Assembly (NCBI GenBank): GCA_027487485.1
Contig: JAIYDN010000095.1
Coordinates: forward strand, 1-64,000
Direction of reading: 5' to 3'
DNA from: Planctomycetaceae bacterium
Lineage (GTDB): Bacteria > Planctomycetota > Planctomycetia > Pirellulales > Pirellulaceae
Length of the DNA: 64,000 bases
The position numbers were made by a program, and so were the translations under genes. The notes below the pieces were generated by a model. That model saw only the letters and a program-made list of their open reading frames with translations, was not told the origin of the DNA and made no database searches. This document shows, piece after piece, positions 23,514 through 32,563 of this stretch; positions within the stretch are counted from its first letter, which is position 1, and every line of letters starts with the position of its first letter.

Positions 23514-25118
23514 TTAACGCAATACAGTCACTTTGTCTTTGACCGGCACTAGGCAAAGTTTGCGAACCATTTCGAGAACTCGACGAGCGGTTTCTTCGTT
23601 TTCAGTTGTACCGCGAACTTCCAATGTCCCATCGTCTTGCTTCAGCAGCTTCAGGTTCGACCTTGGAAAAGCTTGCGCCAGTGCTTGCTTGACTTCTTTC
23701 AAGTCGCCCGAATTGGCATTTGGAGTCTGCCATGGTTGGGACACATTGACCCGGAGCACTTGAGGAGCGTCCTTGAGCTCGGTTGTCCAAACCTGGATCA
23801 GCGAAGATCCTTGCTTGCTTCCGACGATGGAAATCGTGCGTTCTGTATGAAGAACGCGACACACATCTTCATTTTCCACAGCGACAGCGCGAACGTTCCC
23901 GGGTATCTCCAATGCAGTTGCGGACTGGCTTTCCATTTCTATCGTCGCAACGGGTGAGGCCTTGGACCATCGCGAATCGTAGTTTACGCTAGGCTTCGCA
24001 GCCGATTTCTGGTCGTTCACGCCCGAGCTACTATTCGTCGATTCCGCGTTTTCCATATCGGTTGGCGGCGCGGCCAATGAGACCATGGGAAGAGGCTGGC
24101 CAACCACACTGGATGCTGGCGTGGATAGATTTGATTTTTTGGGCGTCGAAACAACGAGCTCTACTGGGGATAGAGCAATGCTGTCTTGCTCTCCCGCCGT
24201 TGTGCCATTCTCGTCAGTCGCCGATTCATCGATCAATGGGGCATCCATGTCGGGTGCCGAAGCCAAGGTTACGGCTTCCGAGACCTGGAACCGTTGCGGC
24301 TTGACTAGTTCTGGATTCCGTGGACGCGGAACCGGCAAAGCGAGGACTGGCGAAGCGGGAGCGGCAGGCGATATGGTTTGCAATTCAACTAATCCACTGT
24401 CACCCAGTTTCATGCGAACGGTTTCCGGTTGCGAGTCACCCTTCGAAGCAACCTTTGGAGGTTCCACGAGTGAAGCTGGCTTTAACTGGGGAGCATTTGG
24501 TGTCGAAGTCGAGTGTGCCTTCGTTGTCAGATCTTGCGGCTGCACCGGAGTCATGTGGATATTCACAAAAGCACCGTCGGGTAGTTTTTGAGAATTCGAT
24601 GGGCCTTGCGTTGCGTTTTCAGTGGGCATGTCTTTCTTGTCGCTGGCAAGTCGAACTGTTACTTTGCCAGGAGCCGCTTTCGAAACCGTTTCTGGCATTC
24701 TTGGCGGCGGAGCCAGTAATTCCAGGTTGCGTTGCGGTGTCGCTGCTGATGCTGTTCCCATTGGCGTTGGCAATGGCGATGCAGGCGGAAGCGAAATCGG
24801 GTTGCTCGGCAGAGATGGAGCTGGTAACGCTAATGTGTTTGGCAATGCAGCAGAGCTTGGCAATGTAGTCGTGCTCGGTGGCAGGCTAAGCTCGATCTTC
24901 TTTTCTTGCTTATCCCCAGCTGGATTCAGAAGTCGAATTCCGACAGCTCGGACTGCTGGAACTTTGCTTAGCTCCTCGACAACGTCTTGTTTCCCATCGC
25001 TGGCAAACAACGCGACAGCACTATAGCCAGCAAATGCAGCCGCACCAATTGCGATCAAGATGACTCGCCGTTTGGCTCGACGTTGGACCGCGGAAATTCG
25101 ATTGCTTCGTGTTTTCAT
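23514..25118 (-). CDS. Membrane-anchored protein with pilus-assembly-N (CpaC-type) and BON-like domains
   Basis: The 534-residue protein has a basic N-terminus and one membrane segment (VILIAIGAAAFAGYSAVALFA, about 19-40). A long Pro/Ser/Thr-rich, low-complexity linker (about 60-380) follows. A domain resembling the pilus-assembly/secretin N-terminal domain of CpaC lies at about 390-455 (ALEIPGNVRAVAVENEDVCRVLHTERTISIVGSKQGSSLIQVWT), and the last 65 residues (DLKEVKQALAQAFPRSNLKLL...VRGTTENEETARRVLEMV) look like a BON or secretin-N0 module. No secretin pore domain is present. It is probably a periplasmic structural or envelope-binding protein; exact role unknown. Confidence 0.65.
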   Translation of the reverse strand: MKTRSNRISAVQRRAKRRVILIAIGAAAFAGYSAVALFASDGKQDVVEELSKVPAVRAVGIRLLNPAGDKQEKKIELSLPPSTTTLPSSAALPNTLALPAPSLPSNPISLPPASPLPTPMGTASAATPQRNLELLAPPPRMPETVSKAAPGKVTVRLASDKKDMPTENATQGPSNSQKLPDGAFVNIHMTPVQPQDLTTKAHSTSTPNAPQLKPASLVEPPKVASKGDSQPETVRMKLGDSGLVELQTISPAAPASPVLALPVPRPRNPELVKPQRFQVSEAVTLASAPDMDAPLIDESATDENGTTAGEQDSIALSPVELVVSTPKKSNLSTPASSVVGQPLPMVSLAAPPTDMENAESTNSSSGVNDQKSAAKPSVNYDSRWSKASPVATIEMESQSATALEIPGNVRAVAVENEDVCRVLHTERTISIVGSKQGSSLIQVWTTELKDAPQVLRVNVSQPWQTPNANSGDLKEVKQALAQAFPRSNLKLLKQDDGTLEVRGTTENEETARRVLEMVRKLCLVPVKDKVTVLR

Positions 25119-25398
25119 CGTTCATTGCCCCCTCTTTGACTCGGTGATTCGAGACAACTTCGCCGTCGCATAAACCACACACACGTCTTCTATCGGAATT
25201 CCACCTTTGCCGAGTTGAGGGAATCTAACGGTTGTATCAATCCTATGCACTAAGCGTACTTTTCGTGGGATCGAATCATGATTGCTGATTCTACGATTGC
25301 TTTCTAAACAGCTGCTACAATACAGAGGAGTTGGCCTTTGGCGAACCGATCTCGACCTTTCCTTTCCATTCCCAACCTTTTCCAGGCAGAATTTTAAA
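25119..25398. other. Divergent intergenic region, nothing specific seen
   Basis: This 280-bp spacer lies between two divergently transcribed genes and must contain both promoters. I see no strong hairpin, no dispersed repeat and no plausible small gene. The frame open from 25282 belongs to the downstream gene but precedes its signal peptide. Confidence 0.4.
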
Positions 25399-27324
25399 AT
25401 GGCCCTTTTGTTTAAGCAGTACCGAGCGGTTCTGAAAACCGTCGTATGGACTTTTTTGGTCGGCTGCACCGTTCCCGTTAGGGCCGAAAGCCCGTTAAAC
25501 CAACTGACTCGGTCAGAAACACTCGCGGGATGGAAGTTATTGTTCGATGGAACTTCGACCAACGGCTGGCGAAATTACCAGAAGAAGAGTCTTTCCGATG
25601 GCTGGCAGATTGTCGATGGAGCTTTAGTTCGCTCTGGGAAGGGCGCGGGCGATATCGTCTCGGACGCAAAATATAAGTACTTCGAATTATCGATCGAGTA
25701 CCAGATTTCGAAGGCTGGCAACAGCGGATTCATGTTCCATGTTACGGAAGACAATCCTGCCCCTTGGCAAAGTGGTCCTGAGATCCAGATTCAAGACAAT
25801 GTTGATGGGCATGATCCGCAAAAATCAGGCTGGCTGTACCAATTAGCCAAGCCTTATCCCATGGCATGGGCTGGTGAGACGCAAACGCCCGATGCAACGC
25901 GACCGGCTGGCCAATGGAATCAATTGTTTGTTCGAATCGCACCGAATCAATGCGAAGTAGCCATGAATGGGGTCGTGTACTACCAATTCAAACTTGGGGA
26001 TGGCAAATGGAATGAACAAGTTTCGAAAAGTAAGTTTGCTAAGTTTGCCGGTTTTGGAAAAGCCGGGCTCGGGCATCTGTGCTTGCAAGACCATGGGGAC
26101 GAAGTCAAATTTCGGAACATCAAGATTCGTGAGCTTGCAGAGGATGGTTCCGCCGTTCAGCCCATTGACGGCAAGCTGAACCTGAGTCCGGTCTTAGCCT
26201 TTCCTAAGCTGGAATGGGATGGATGGCAACCTGTGGACGAGGACGGAAATCCAAATACACCGCGGCGAATTCTAGAGCTAACACATGCACCTAGCCAACC
26301 GAACCTTTTGTATGCCATGGATCAAAGCGGGGTAATCTATTCCTTGGAGAATCGATCGGATGTCACGCAATCGAAGCTATTCCTTGACATTCAGGCCAAG
26401 GTGAATCGATGGAACGAAGGAATGGCGGCCAATGAGCAGGGCCTTCTAGGCTTGGCGTTCCATCCAGATTATTCAACAAACGGACAGTTCTTCGTTTGCT
26501 ATACCAAAAAAGAGAACAACCATTCCATCGTGGCTCGTTATGAACGATCCAAGAAGGATTCCAGTGTCGCTGACATTGCGTCCGAACAGATCATCATGGA
26601 TATCGAACAGCCATATACCAATCATAATGGTGGTTGCATCGAATTCGGAAAAGATGGATACCTTTACATCAGTTTGGGAGACGGAGGAGGTAGAAACGAC
26701 CCAAAGAACTCGGGGCAAGATCGGTCCGATTTGCTCGGGTCTATCCTGCGTATTGATGTCAATAAAGCCTCGGATGGACTCCAGTATTCCATCCCTGCCG
26801 ATAACCCGTTTGTGGGCCAACCTGGAGTTCGCCCGGAAATTTATGCGTACGGGTTAAGAAACCCTTGGAGAATTGCGTTTGATTCCAAGTCGGGGCGTTT
26901 GTGGTGCGCGGACGTTGGGCAAGATCTGTGGGAAGAGATCAACATCATCTCTAAGGGCGGAAACTATGGTTGGAGCATCCGCGAGGGAAGCTATTCGTTC
27001 GGAAATCGAGCTCGCTTGGATGGTGTTTCGGATCCCATTGAGCCGGTATGGGCATACGACCACAGTGCGGGCAAGTCGATCACTGGGGGCCGGGTCGTTA
27101 ACTCGAACCGAGTACCAGCATTGAATGGAAAGTATTTGTATGCAGATTACGTCAGCGGAAGCATCTGGGCGTTAAGTTACGATCCAGCGACCAATTCGGC
27201 ATCCCGAATTGAACAAGTCGTCGAAAAAGGGATACCCGTTATGGCCTTCGGCGAAGATTCCAACGGCGATGTTTATTACATGATCGATTCTGCCAAGGGG
27301 CAGTGCATCTACAAGTTCGAATAA
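25399..27324 (+). CDS. Secreted DUF1080 - glucose/sorbosone dehydrogenase-like fusion protein
   Basis: The ATG at 25399 opens a signal peptide ending near ESPL (residues 1-29). Two domains follow in the 641-residue product. The first is DUF1080 at about 40-230 (GWKLLFDGTSTNGWRNY, SGFMFHVTEDN, GPEIQIQDN, WNQLFVRIAPNQCEVAMNGV), a concanavalin-like fold now called 3-keto-disaccharide hydrolase. The second is a soluble PQQ-type sugar dehydrogenase propeller at about 255-640 (EQGLLGLAFHPDYSTNGQFFVCYT, NHNGGCIEFGKDGYLYISLGDGGGRNDPKN, YAYGLRNPWRIAFD). The fusion suggests oxidation and cleavage of the same sugar substrate (inference). The upstream open frame to 25282 is not signal-like. Confidence 0.88.
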   Translation: MALLFKQYRAVLKTVVWTFLVGCTVPVRAESPLNQLTRSETLAGWKLLFDGTSTNGWRNYQKKSLSDGWQIVDGALVRSGKGAGDIVSDAKYKYFELSIEYQISKAGNSGFMFHVTEDNPAPWQSGPEIQIQDNVDGHDPQKSGWLYQLAKPYPMAWAGETQTPDATRPAGQWNQLFVRIAPNQCEVAMNGVVYYQFKLGDGKWNEQVSKSKFAKFAGFGKAGLGHLCLQDHGDEVKFRNIKIRELAEDGSAVQPIDGKLNLSPVLAFPKLEWDGWQPVDEDGNPNTPRRILELTHAPSQPNLLYAMDQSGVIYSLENRSDVTQSKLFLDIQAKVNRWNEGMAANEQGLLGLAFHPDYSTNGQFFVCYTKKENNHSIVARYERSKKDSSVADIASEQIIMDIEQPYTNHNGGCIEFGKDGYLYISLGDGGGRNDPKNSGQDRSDLLGSILRIDVNKASDGLQYSIPADNPFVGQPGVRPEIYAYGLRNPWRIAFDSKSGRLWCADVGQDLWEEINIISKGGNYGWSIREGSYSFGNRARLDGVSDPIEPVWAYDHSAGKSITGGRVVNSNRVPALNGKYLYADYVSGSIWALSYDPATNSASRIEQVVEKGIPVMAFGEDSNGDVYYMIDSAKGQCIYKFE

Positions 27325-27457
27325 AAAGATGGTACTCAGCACAGACGCAAAAGTTCATTGGGGTGATTGGCAGTTAGCCTTTTGCATTAGTGAGCCGCGG
27401 GCGCTAGCCGCGTTGAGTTCAATGGAGTTGGTAAAGTGGTCTCGGCTAGCGTCTGCG

Positions 27458-27698
27458 GATGTTGCGCAGGTTTGGAAGGGCTGGAAGCCCGGCACATTCA
27501 TTGCCGGTGGCGTAAGCCACCGGAACGTGCCAAGAAGTTATTTCAGGCCTGAAGGGCCGTCACAGACGCCAGTGTGTCGGCCCTTCAGGCCTTTGTTGGT
27601 TAAGATTTGTGAACCGGTGGCTCGCGCCACCGGCATTGGATGTGTCGGCCCTCCGGGCCTAGAATGCGCAGCCAAGCCAAACATGCGCAACATCAAAA
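27458..27698. mobile_element. MITE-like element, GGCCTGAAGGGCC core, inverted copy
   Basis: It begins GATGTTGCGCAGG and ends ATGCGCAACATCAAAA, and along its length it is the reverse complement of the element at 13171-13415, with scattered differences. The left end lacks the TTTT present elsewhere, so it is slightly truncated, and I cannot define a clean target duplication. Internal stems include AGGCCTGAAGGGCC/GGCCCTTCAGGCCT and GCCGGTGGC/GCCACCGG. Confidence 0.7.
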
Positions 27699-27732
27699 CT
27701 AGCGGCTGCGTTTTGAATAGGACGAATTTAAT

Positions 27733-27802
27733 GAGCCGCGGGCGCTAGCCGCGTTGAGATTTATTGAGCTGGAAGCTTGGTCGCGGCTTGCGCCTGCAGC
27801 TC
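27733..27802. repeat. GCTAGC palindrome, also found at 27392 and 56776
   Basis: The arms GAGCCGCGGGCGCTAGCCGC and CGCGGCTTGCGCCTGCAGCTC are inverted repeats around about 28 bp. The same plan (GAGCC-x-GCGCTAGCCG ... CGGCTAGCG-x-GGCTC) is present at 27392-27458 and 56776-56835, and around the element at 13122-13477. It would form a stable hairpin in RNA. The function is unknown. Confidence 0.7.
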
Positions 27803-27840
27803 AACCAAGTCGAAGGTGAAACGGGAAAGGAAAAGCGGTT

Positions 27841-29169
27841 TTGGAAACCATATTTCAGAAAGCGGCCATTGCGAGCGGCTTGATCGAAGCGCCTCAGTGG
27901 GATTATTGCCAACGGCTACTGCGGTTTCGCTGCGCATCGGAAGAACAACCTGTTTCACTGGAGCGGCAGGACGAGCTGCTGCGTAGCATTCTTATTGAAC
28001 AAGGGGCAATCACCGGTTACCAAGCAGCTCAGCTCAAAGAAGGGCAGCACAAATTTAAGCTAGGTCCTTATGTCATCACCGACTTTATTGCACAAGGGGG
28101 GATGGGGCAGGTCTTCAAAGCAGTCCACCATGTGATGGGACGCGAATGCGCCGTTAAGGTAGTGCCTGCTCGCAAAGCAACTCCGGATGCAGTCGCTGGT
28201 TTTCATCGCGAGATTCGACTACTCGCAAAATTGGATTGCACATACCTTGTCCGAGCCTACGACGCTGGACAAGATGGGGTCGTTCATTATTTGGTTACTG
28301 AATATGTACCAGGCATGGACCTGAGGCGACTGATTAAAGCGCAGGGCCCACTACCGCAAGAACAGGCGGCTAGAATCATTATGCAAGCGGCCCTGGGGCT
28401 GGATTACGCTCATGGTCAGGGAATCGTGCATAGGGATGTGAAGCCAGGCAACATTCTTGTAACCCCGGAAGGCATCGCCAAAGTTTCGGACGTCGGGTTG
28501 GCTGGATTTACGGCGAACTTGATGGACGATCCTCGGGCTGGCAAAATAGTTGGCACCGCTGACTATTTGTCCCCCGAACAGATTCGAACGCCTCTTGAAG
28601 TGGGCCCGGTCAGCGATGTCTATTCGCTCGGCTGTACGCTGTATTACGCCATTTGCGGAAAAGTGCCCTTTCCAGGTGGTGATACAGCACAAAAAGTGAG
28701 AATGCACTTGGAGGAAACTCCGTTTCACCCTCGTCGATTTGCACCCAATGTCTCCGAAGAGTTCGTTGAGATCATTGCAGAGATGATGGACAAGAATCCC
28801 AACAACCGAACACAATCGTGCGCCGACGTTGCTGCAAGGCTGGAACCGTGGGCGATGCAGTCCGCCGATTTGCCACAGCCACGAATGTCGCGAGGTCCAT
28901 GGTCTGCGCCGCCGTTGCCGCAGTTGGATACAGAGTCGGCCGCGACCAAAGAAGATGCCCTTCAAGAAACCTCGATCAATTCGATCGATTCCAATCAGGC
29001 GGCGGCACTTCTGCCTGAGAACCTTTCGTCGGTCGCTCAGACGATTCCTGATACAGTTGTAAAATCGGGTAGTTCTGCCGGCATGGTAATCGCCTTGACG
29101 ATTGCGATCCTGCTTCCGCCAGCGTTGTTGATCGGCGCGATTGTTGGATACTTGATCGCTTTGAAGTAA
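27841..29169 (+). CDS. Membrane-anchored Ser/Thr protein kinase
   Basis: The TTG at 27841 is chosen because AAAGGAAAAG lies about 8 nt upstream and no ATG is available before the kinase domain; the product then has 442 residues. After an N-terminal helical region (1-75) the kinase domain runs from about 77 to 335: glycine loop AQGGMGQVF (84-92), K106 in CAVKV, HRDVKPGN at 197-204 with D199, and GTADYLSPEQ. The DFG motif reads D217-V-G. A C-terminal membrane helix (MVIALTIAILLPPALLIGAIVGYLIAL) ends the protein, so there is essentially no extracytoplasmic domain. Targets are unknown. A palindromic repeat sits just upstream. Confidence 0.88.
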   Translation: METIFQKAAIASGLIEAPQWDYCQRLLRFRCASEEQPVSLERQDELLRSILIEQGAITGYQAAQLKEGQHKFKLGPYVITDFIAQGGMGQVFKAVHHVMGRECAVKVVPARKATPDAVAGFHREIRLLAKLDCTYLVRAYDAGQDGVVHYLVTEYVPGMDLRRLIKAQGPLPQEQAARIIMQAALGLDYAHGQGIVHRDVKPGNILVTPEGIAKVSDVGLAGFTANLMDDPRAGKIVGTADYLSPEQIRTPLEVGPVSDVYSLGCTLYYAICGKVPFPGGDTAQKVRMHLEETPFHPRRFAPNVSEEFVEIIAEMMDKNPNNRTQSCADVAARLEPWAMQSADLPQPRMSRGPWSAPPLPQLDTESAATKEDALQETSINSIDSNQAAALLPENLSSVAQTIPDTVVKSGSSAGMVIALTIAILLPPALLIGAIVGYLIALK

Positions 29170-29170
29170 C

Positions 29171-29203
29171 CCCTTGAGCTTGCACTGGTCGCAAGCCCGA
29201 GGG
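29171..29203. terminator. Possible bidirectional terminator hairpin
   Basis: CCCTTGAGCTTGC and GCAAGCCCGAGGG form a 13-bp stem with one mismatch around a 7-nt loop, 2 bp after the kinase stop and 17 bp before the stop of the convergent gene. A T-rich stretch (TTGCTTTTCTTTG) follows on the plus strand after a short gap. Confidence 0.5.
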
Positions 29204-29220
29204 ATGGTTGCTTTTCTTTG

Positions 29221-30198
29221 CTATTTCTTGCTGGCAAGCCGAGCGGATTTCGCGACGTAAAACTTCGGGTCGTCGATGATCCAGTCGGTGGTCCAATCGC
29301 GTCCGTTGTCGCCATTGACCACATTGTAAAAGAACGATCGCACTTCTTCGCAGCGGTAGCCGTAGGGCATGGCGGTTGCGATATAGTCATCGCGAGTTAG
29401 TTCTTCCACACCTGGTTTCGCGAAGTAATGCGTTAGTCCATCCGGCGTAAAGGAAAGGCCGAGAGTCCACCAGCCTGTTTCCTTGATTTCTGGCCCCATA
29501 AAATCACCGCCATTACGATCCGATCGAACTCGGAAGTGTGCATAGGGGACCACTCGGCCGTTTTCCTTGCGGGTCGCCCGAAGAATAAACAGCCCCGGCC
29601 AGTAGATTTCATCTTTTTCTTCTTTGGAAGAGAAGAGGAACTTGGTTTTGGTTTCTTGGATCGTGGTTTCAACGGCTGCTCGGAAGGCAAAGTGCGGGCC
29701 ATTTCGATTTTCCCATTTTTCCATGGGGGGCAAGAAGACACGCGTGGTCATACTCGGTGATTGATCGACGCGAATAGTACCGCCGACGCGATATTGCACG
29801 TTGCAAATGAAGTCATCTTGATGCATTTTGAAGCTAGGGGACTTTGGGATCCCGGTTTGCAAGGATTTCAGCAACAGCGATCCTTCGCTTCCTTCGATTC
29901 CGCCGGGCGGGGTTGGGACACGACGCACAATATCTGGGTGGCCGCGTTTGGCCCCCTCGTACCATCGCCCATTATTAGATTTACCCATGGGAAGGCGTTG
30001 ATTCTTGTCGATGTCCTCCGAACTCTTTGGATTATTCGGAATAAACTCCCAAGCATCATCCTCAAAGTCGTCACCGACTTGGGATAACTGAACTCCTGTT
30101 CCAGGAACGACGATTTCGGAAGCGTATTGTCCGTGGCAAACAGTTGCAAAACAACCGATTCCAAGACCAATCGACAGAGCCCCAGCAAGAAACTTCAT
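29221..30198 (-). CDS. Secreted protein of unknown function
   Basis: I do not recognise this 325-residue protein. It has a signal peptide (MKFLAGALSIGLGIGCFATVCHG, residues 1-23) and an acidic stretch (VGDDFEDDAWEF). The C-terminal two thirds are rich in aromatic residues and alternating polar/hydrophobic segments (TTRVFLPPMEKWENRNGPHFAFRAAVET, YWPGLFILRATRKENGR, GWWTLGLSFTPDGLTHYFAKPG, WTTDWIIDDPKFYVA), which suggests a beta-sandwich of lectin or concanavalin type. It has an internal PPGG and no catalytic motif that I can name. It is divergent from the YbhN-like gene and convergent with the kinase. Export to the envelope is inferred from the signal peptide. Confidence 0.7.
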   Translation of the reverse strand: MKFLAGALSIGLGIGCFATVCHGQYASEIVVPGTGVQLSQVGDDFEDDAWEFIPNNPKSSEDIDKNQRLPMGKSNNGRWYEGAKRGHPDIVRRVPTPPGGIEGSEGSLLLKSLQTGIPKSPSFKMHQDDFICNVQYRVGGTIRVDQSPSMTTRVFLPPMEKWENRNGPHFAFRAAVETTIQETKTKFLFSSKEEKDEIYWPGLFILRATRKENGRVVPYAHFRVRSDRNGGDFMGPEIKETGWWTLGLSFTPDGLTHYFAKPGVEELTRDDYIATAMPYGYRCEEVRSFFYNVVNGDNGRDWTTDWIIDDPKFYVAKSARLASKK

Positions 30199-30423
30199 GG
30201 TTTATATCCCCAGCAGATTCGATGAGTGAATCGCAAATAGCGACGTCACAACCGTATCGGCAGGAAAAAACCATACAACCGTGCTTTTCCCATACAGCTA
30301 CCAAAGTGCACCCAATTTGCGTAGCTTAACTTTCCAGGTTCCCTATAATCTGTTTACTTTGGATGTCCCTTAAGTTGGCTTGTCACTCATTTTCAGTCCA
30401 AGCAAGCTGCTTCGAAAACACTT

Positions 30424-31494
30424 TTGCAGGTTGATTACTTGAACAAGAACCCTTCGAATCACCTCCCCGATTCGGGCAAGTCGCATGAGCCTCCCGTCGT
30501 GGATCACTCTGGAACGGTACCTCAATCCCGAGCCATTGGACGACTGGGTGAGTCCGCGAAAATCACGGCCATTATTGCGATTATGTGCGTGGCGTTTTGG
30601 TTCGTGAAGTACAAGCTGGACAAAGCGGAGATCACATGGGAGAAGGTTCAGGAGGGTATCTCCATGGTCCCGTACTGGCAAATTGCATTGGCTTTTGCCC
30701 TAACCACGCTGAATTATTTTATTCTGTCTGGATATGACTGGATTGCGGTGAAGCATTTAAAGAAGGAGCTTCCTTTTTCCAAAGTCATGACAGGAGCCAT
30801 TGTTGGCTATTCGTACGGAAATGTTCTAGGCTGGCTTTTGGGCGGGAACGCGGTTCGCTATCGACTGTATTCCAGTTGGGGATTTTCGTTCTTGGAGATC
30901 GTGGCCTTTGTTTCGATTCTTGCCACGACTTTTTGGCTGGGTTTGTTTTTGTTAGCGGGCGTGGCGTTTGTTGCTCTGCCGATTCGACTGCCCGATGAAG
31001 TTCGCGAGAAACTGCTTCTGGATCATCATGTTTGGGGCTTCCTGTTTCTTGCTTGCATCGCTTTGTATTTGTCGGCCTGCTCGATCTTTCGCAAGCCAAT
31101 TCGGTTTCGTGATTTTGAAGTGACTCTTCCTCCGTTTCGCCTTTCGGCCATGCAATTGATTGTTTCCGCTGGCGATTTTTTGTTGGCATCCCTTGTGCTT
31201 TTTTGGTTGTTGCCCAGAAGCGCGTCAGCCGAGATCAACTTCTCCACAGTTCTAATCGCCTATTTGACTGGCCAAATTATCACGGTGTTGACTCACGTGC
31301 CGGGCGGGTTTGGCGTCTTGGAAGGAGTCATGGTTTCGTTCTTCCCAGAGGAATCACTGGGTGCGGTCTTGGCTGCGGTCGTTTTGTTCCGAATCATCTA
31401 CTATTTTTTGCCCTTCATTCCTGCAACTATGCTCTTGTTGTACAACGAGTACCGCGCCCGGAAACGTCCTCAAGAGATGATCCAACGCTCATGA
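30424..31494 (+). CDS. YbhN/MprF-type integral membrane protein (UPF0104-like)
   Basis: The 356-residue protein has a cytoplasmic N-terminus of about 40 residues and about eight membrane segments. It carries the family's diagnostic stretches: GYSYGNVLGWLLGGNAVRYRLYSSWGFS (about 120-147) and LTHVPGGFGVLEGVMVSFF (about 289-307), as in the flippase half of MprF and in YbhN. Family members move or make modified membrane lipids. The start is uncertain: TTG at 30424 or TTG at 30439 (AGG about 10 nt upstream). It ends in an ATGA overlap with the EpmB gene, so the two are coupled. Confidence 0.82.
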   Translation: MQVDYLNKNPSNHLPDSGKSHEPPVVDHSGTVPQSRAIGRLGESAKITAIIAIMCVAFWFVKYKLDKAEITWEKVQEGISMVPYWQIALAFALTTLNYFILSGYDWIAVKHLKKELPFSKVMTGAIVGYSYGNVLGWLLGGNAVRYRLYSSWGFSFLEIVAFVSILATTFWLGLFLLAGVAFVALPIRLPDEVREKLLLDHHVWGFLFLACIALYLSACSIFRKPIRFRDFEVTLPPFRLSAMQLIVSAGDFLLASLVLFWLLPRSASAEINFSTVLIAYLTGQIITVLTHVPGGFGVLEGVMVSFFPEESLGAVLAAVVLFRIIYYFLPFIPATMLLLYNEYRARKRPQEMIQRS

Positions 31495-32552
31495 CGGAAG
31501 TACCGACCGAGAGCGACATTGCGTCAGAGGCAGCGATCACCACGGAAACGAGCACATGGAAAAATTCCATGAAACTTGCGATTCGTGATTCGAAGACTCT
31601 GATGGACGCGCTTGGTTTGGCCCCGGAGCAGATGGCCGCGAATGGATTAGCCGAACAGCAGTTTCCGGTATTTGTGCCTCTTGAGTTTTTGAGTCGGATG
31701 CGTCAAAAGGATCCGACGGACCCGCTGTTGCTTCAGGTTCTTGCGCAAGACACAGAAATGGACATCGCCCAGTCCTATCATCAAGATCCGGTTGGGGACA
31801 GTTTGGTGGAAGTGGCGCCCGGTCTGCTTCATAAGTACCGTGGACGAGTGTTGATGATTGTATCCGGAGCGTGCGCGGTTCATTGTCGCTATTGCTTTCG
31901 AAGGCATTATCCCTACAACACAGCCCCCAAGCGATTTGAAGATTGGTTACCTTCACTGGACTACATTCGGAACGACTCGACCATTCACGAAGTCATCCTT
32001 TCCGGAGGAGATCCCCTGACGGTTACCGACGATCGACTGGCGGAACTGGTGGAGCATCTCGATGCGATACCTCATCTTGCCAGGCTGAGAATACACACGC
32101 GATTGCCGGTGGTGATACCACAACGCGTCGATGATGCGTTATGCCGCTGGCTGTCCGCAACCCGATTGTCGAAATGGGTCGTGCTTCACATCAATCATGC
32201 CAATGAAATCGATGGGGGCGTAGTGGATGCGATTCGGCGATTGCAATCCTGCGGTGCGATCGTGCTCAACCAAGCGGTTTTATTGCGAGATATCAACGAC
32301 TCGGTAAAGGCACTTTCAGAGCTTTGTGAAAGATTGGTGAACCTAGGCGTGTTGCCCTATTACCTTCATCAATTGGACCGAGTTGCGGGGGCTCAGCATT
32401 TTGAAGTGGATGAATCGCAAGGATTGCATTTGGTGTCGGAACTGGCTAAGAGGCTTCCTGGTTTTGCGGTTCCAAAGTATGTTGTCGAAATCTCGGGTGA
32501 AGCAAGCAAGTCCCCGATTTTGCCCGAGCATCGTTTAGCGTTCCTGGAATAA
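31491..32552 (+). CDS. epmB: EF-P beta-lysylation protein, lysine 2,3-aminomutase-type radical SAM enzyme
   Basis: Starting at the ATG at 31491 (overlapping the previous stop) the product has 353 residues; the longer frame reaching back to 31203 lies in another frame of the membrane-protein gene. It has the radical-SAM cluster C128-x3-C132-x2-C135 (CAVHCRYCFRRHYPY), ILSGGDPL, and a C-terminal PKYVVEISGEASKS segment expected to hold the PLP lysine. EpmB converts lysine to beta-lysine for elongation factor P. Neither efp nor epmA is in the window. The shorter length and motifs fit EpmB better than fermentative KamA. It lies 11 bp upstream of gatB. Confidence 0.88.
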   Translation: MTEVPTESDIASEAAITTETSTWKNSMKLAIRDSKTLMDALGLAPEQMAANGLAEQQFPVFVPLEFLSRMRQKDPTDPLLLQVLAQDTEMDIAQSYHQDPVGDSLVEVAPGLLHKYRGRVLMIVSGACAVHCRYCFRRHYPYNTAPKRFEDWLPSLDYIRNDSTIHEVILSGGDPLTVTDDRLAELVEHLDAIPHLARLRIHTRLPVVIPQRVDDALCRWLSATRLSKWVVLHINHANEIDGGVVDAIRRLQSCGAIVLNQAVLLRDINDSVKALSELCERLVNLGVLPYYLHQLDRVAGAQHFEVDESQGLHLVSELAKRLPGFAVPKYVVEISGEASKSPILPEHRLAFLE

Positions 32553-32563
32553 TCCAAGCCAAC

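Larger units (their letters stand above)
27325..27840. repeat. Cluster of palindromic repeats between two genes
   Basis: Three units lie end to end: a GAGCCGCGGGCGCTAGCCGC hairpin (27392-27458), an inverted copy of the 245-bp MITE-like element (27458-27698) and a second GAGCCGCGGGCGCTAGCC hairpin (27733-27802). The start codon of the kinase is only 39 bp after the last hairpin, so its promoter or leader lies within repeat DNA. No gene is seen. Confidence 0.75.

Noticed and set aside
31203-31490. N-terminal extension of the EpmB frame
   Set aside because: It overlaps the membrane-protein gene for nearly 290 bp; the ATG at 31491 in an ATGA overlap gives a normal EpmB N-terminus.
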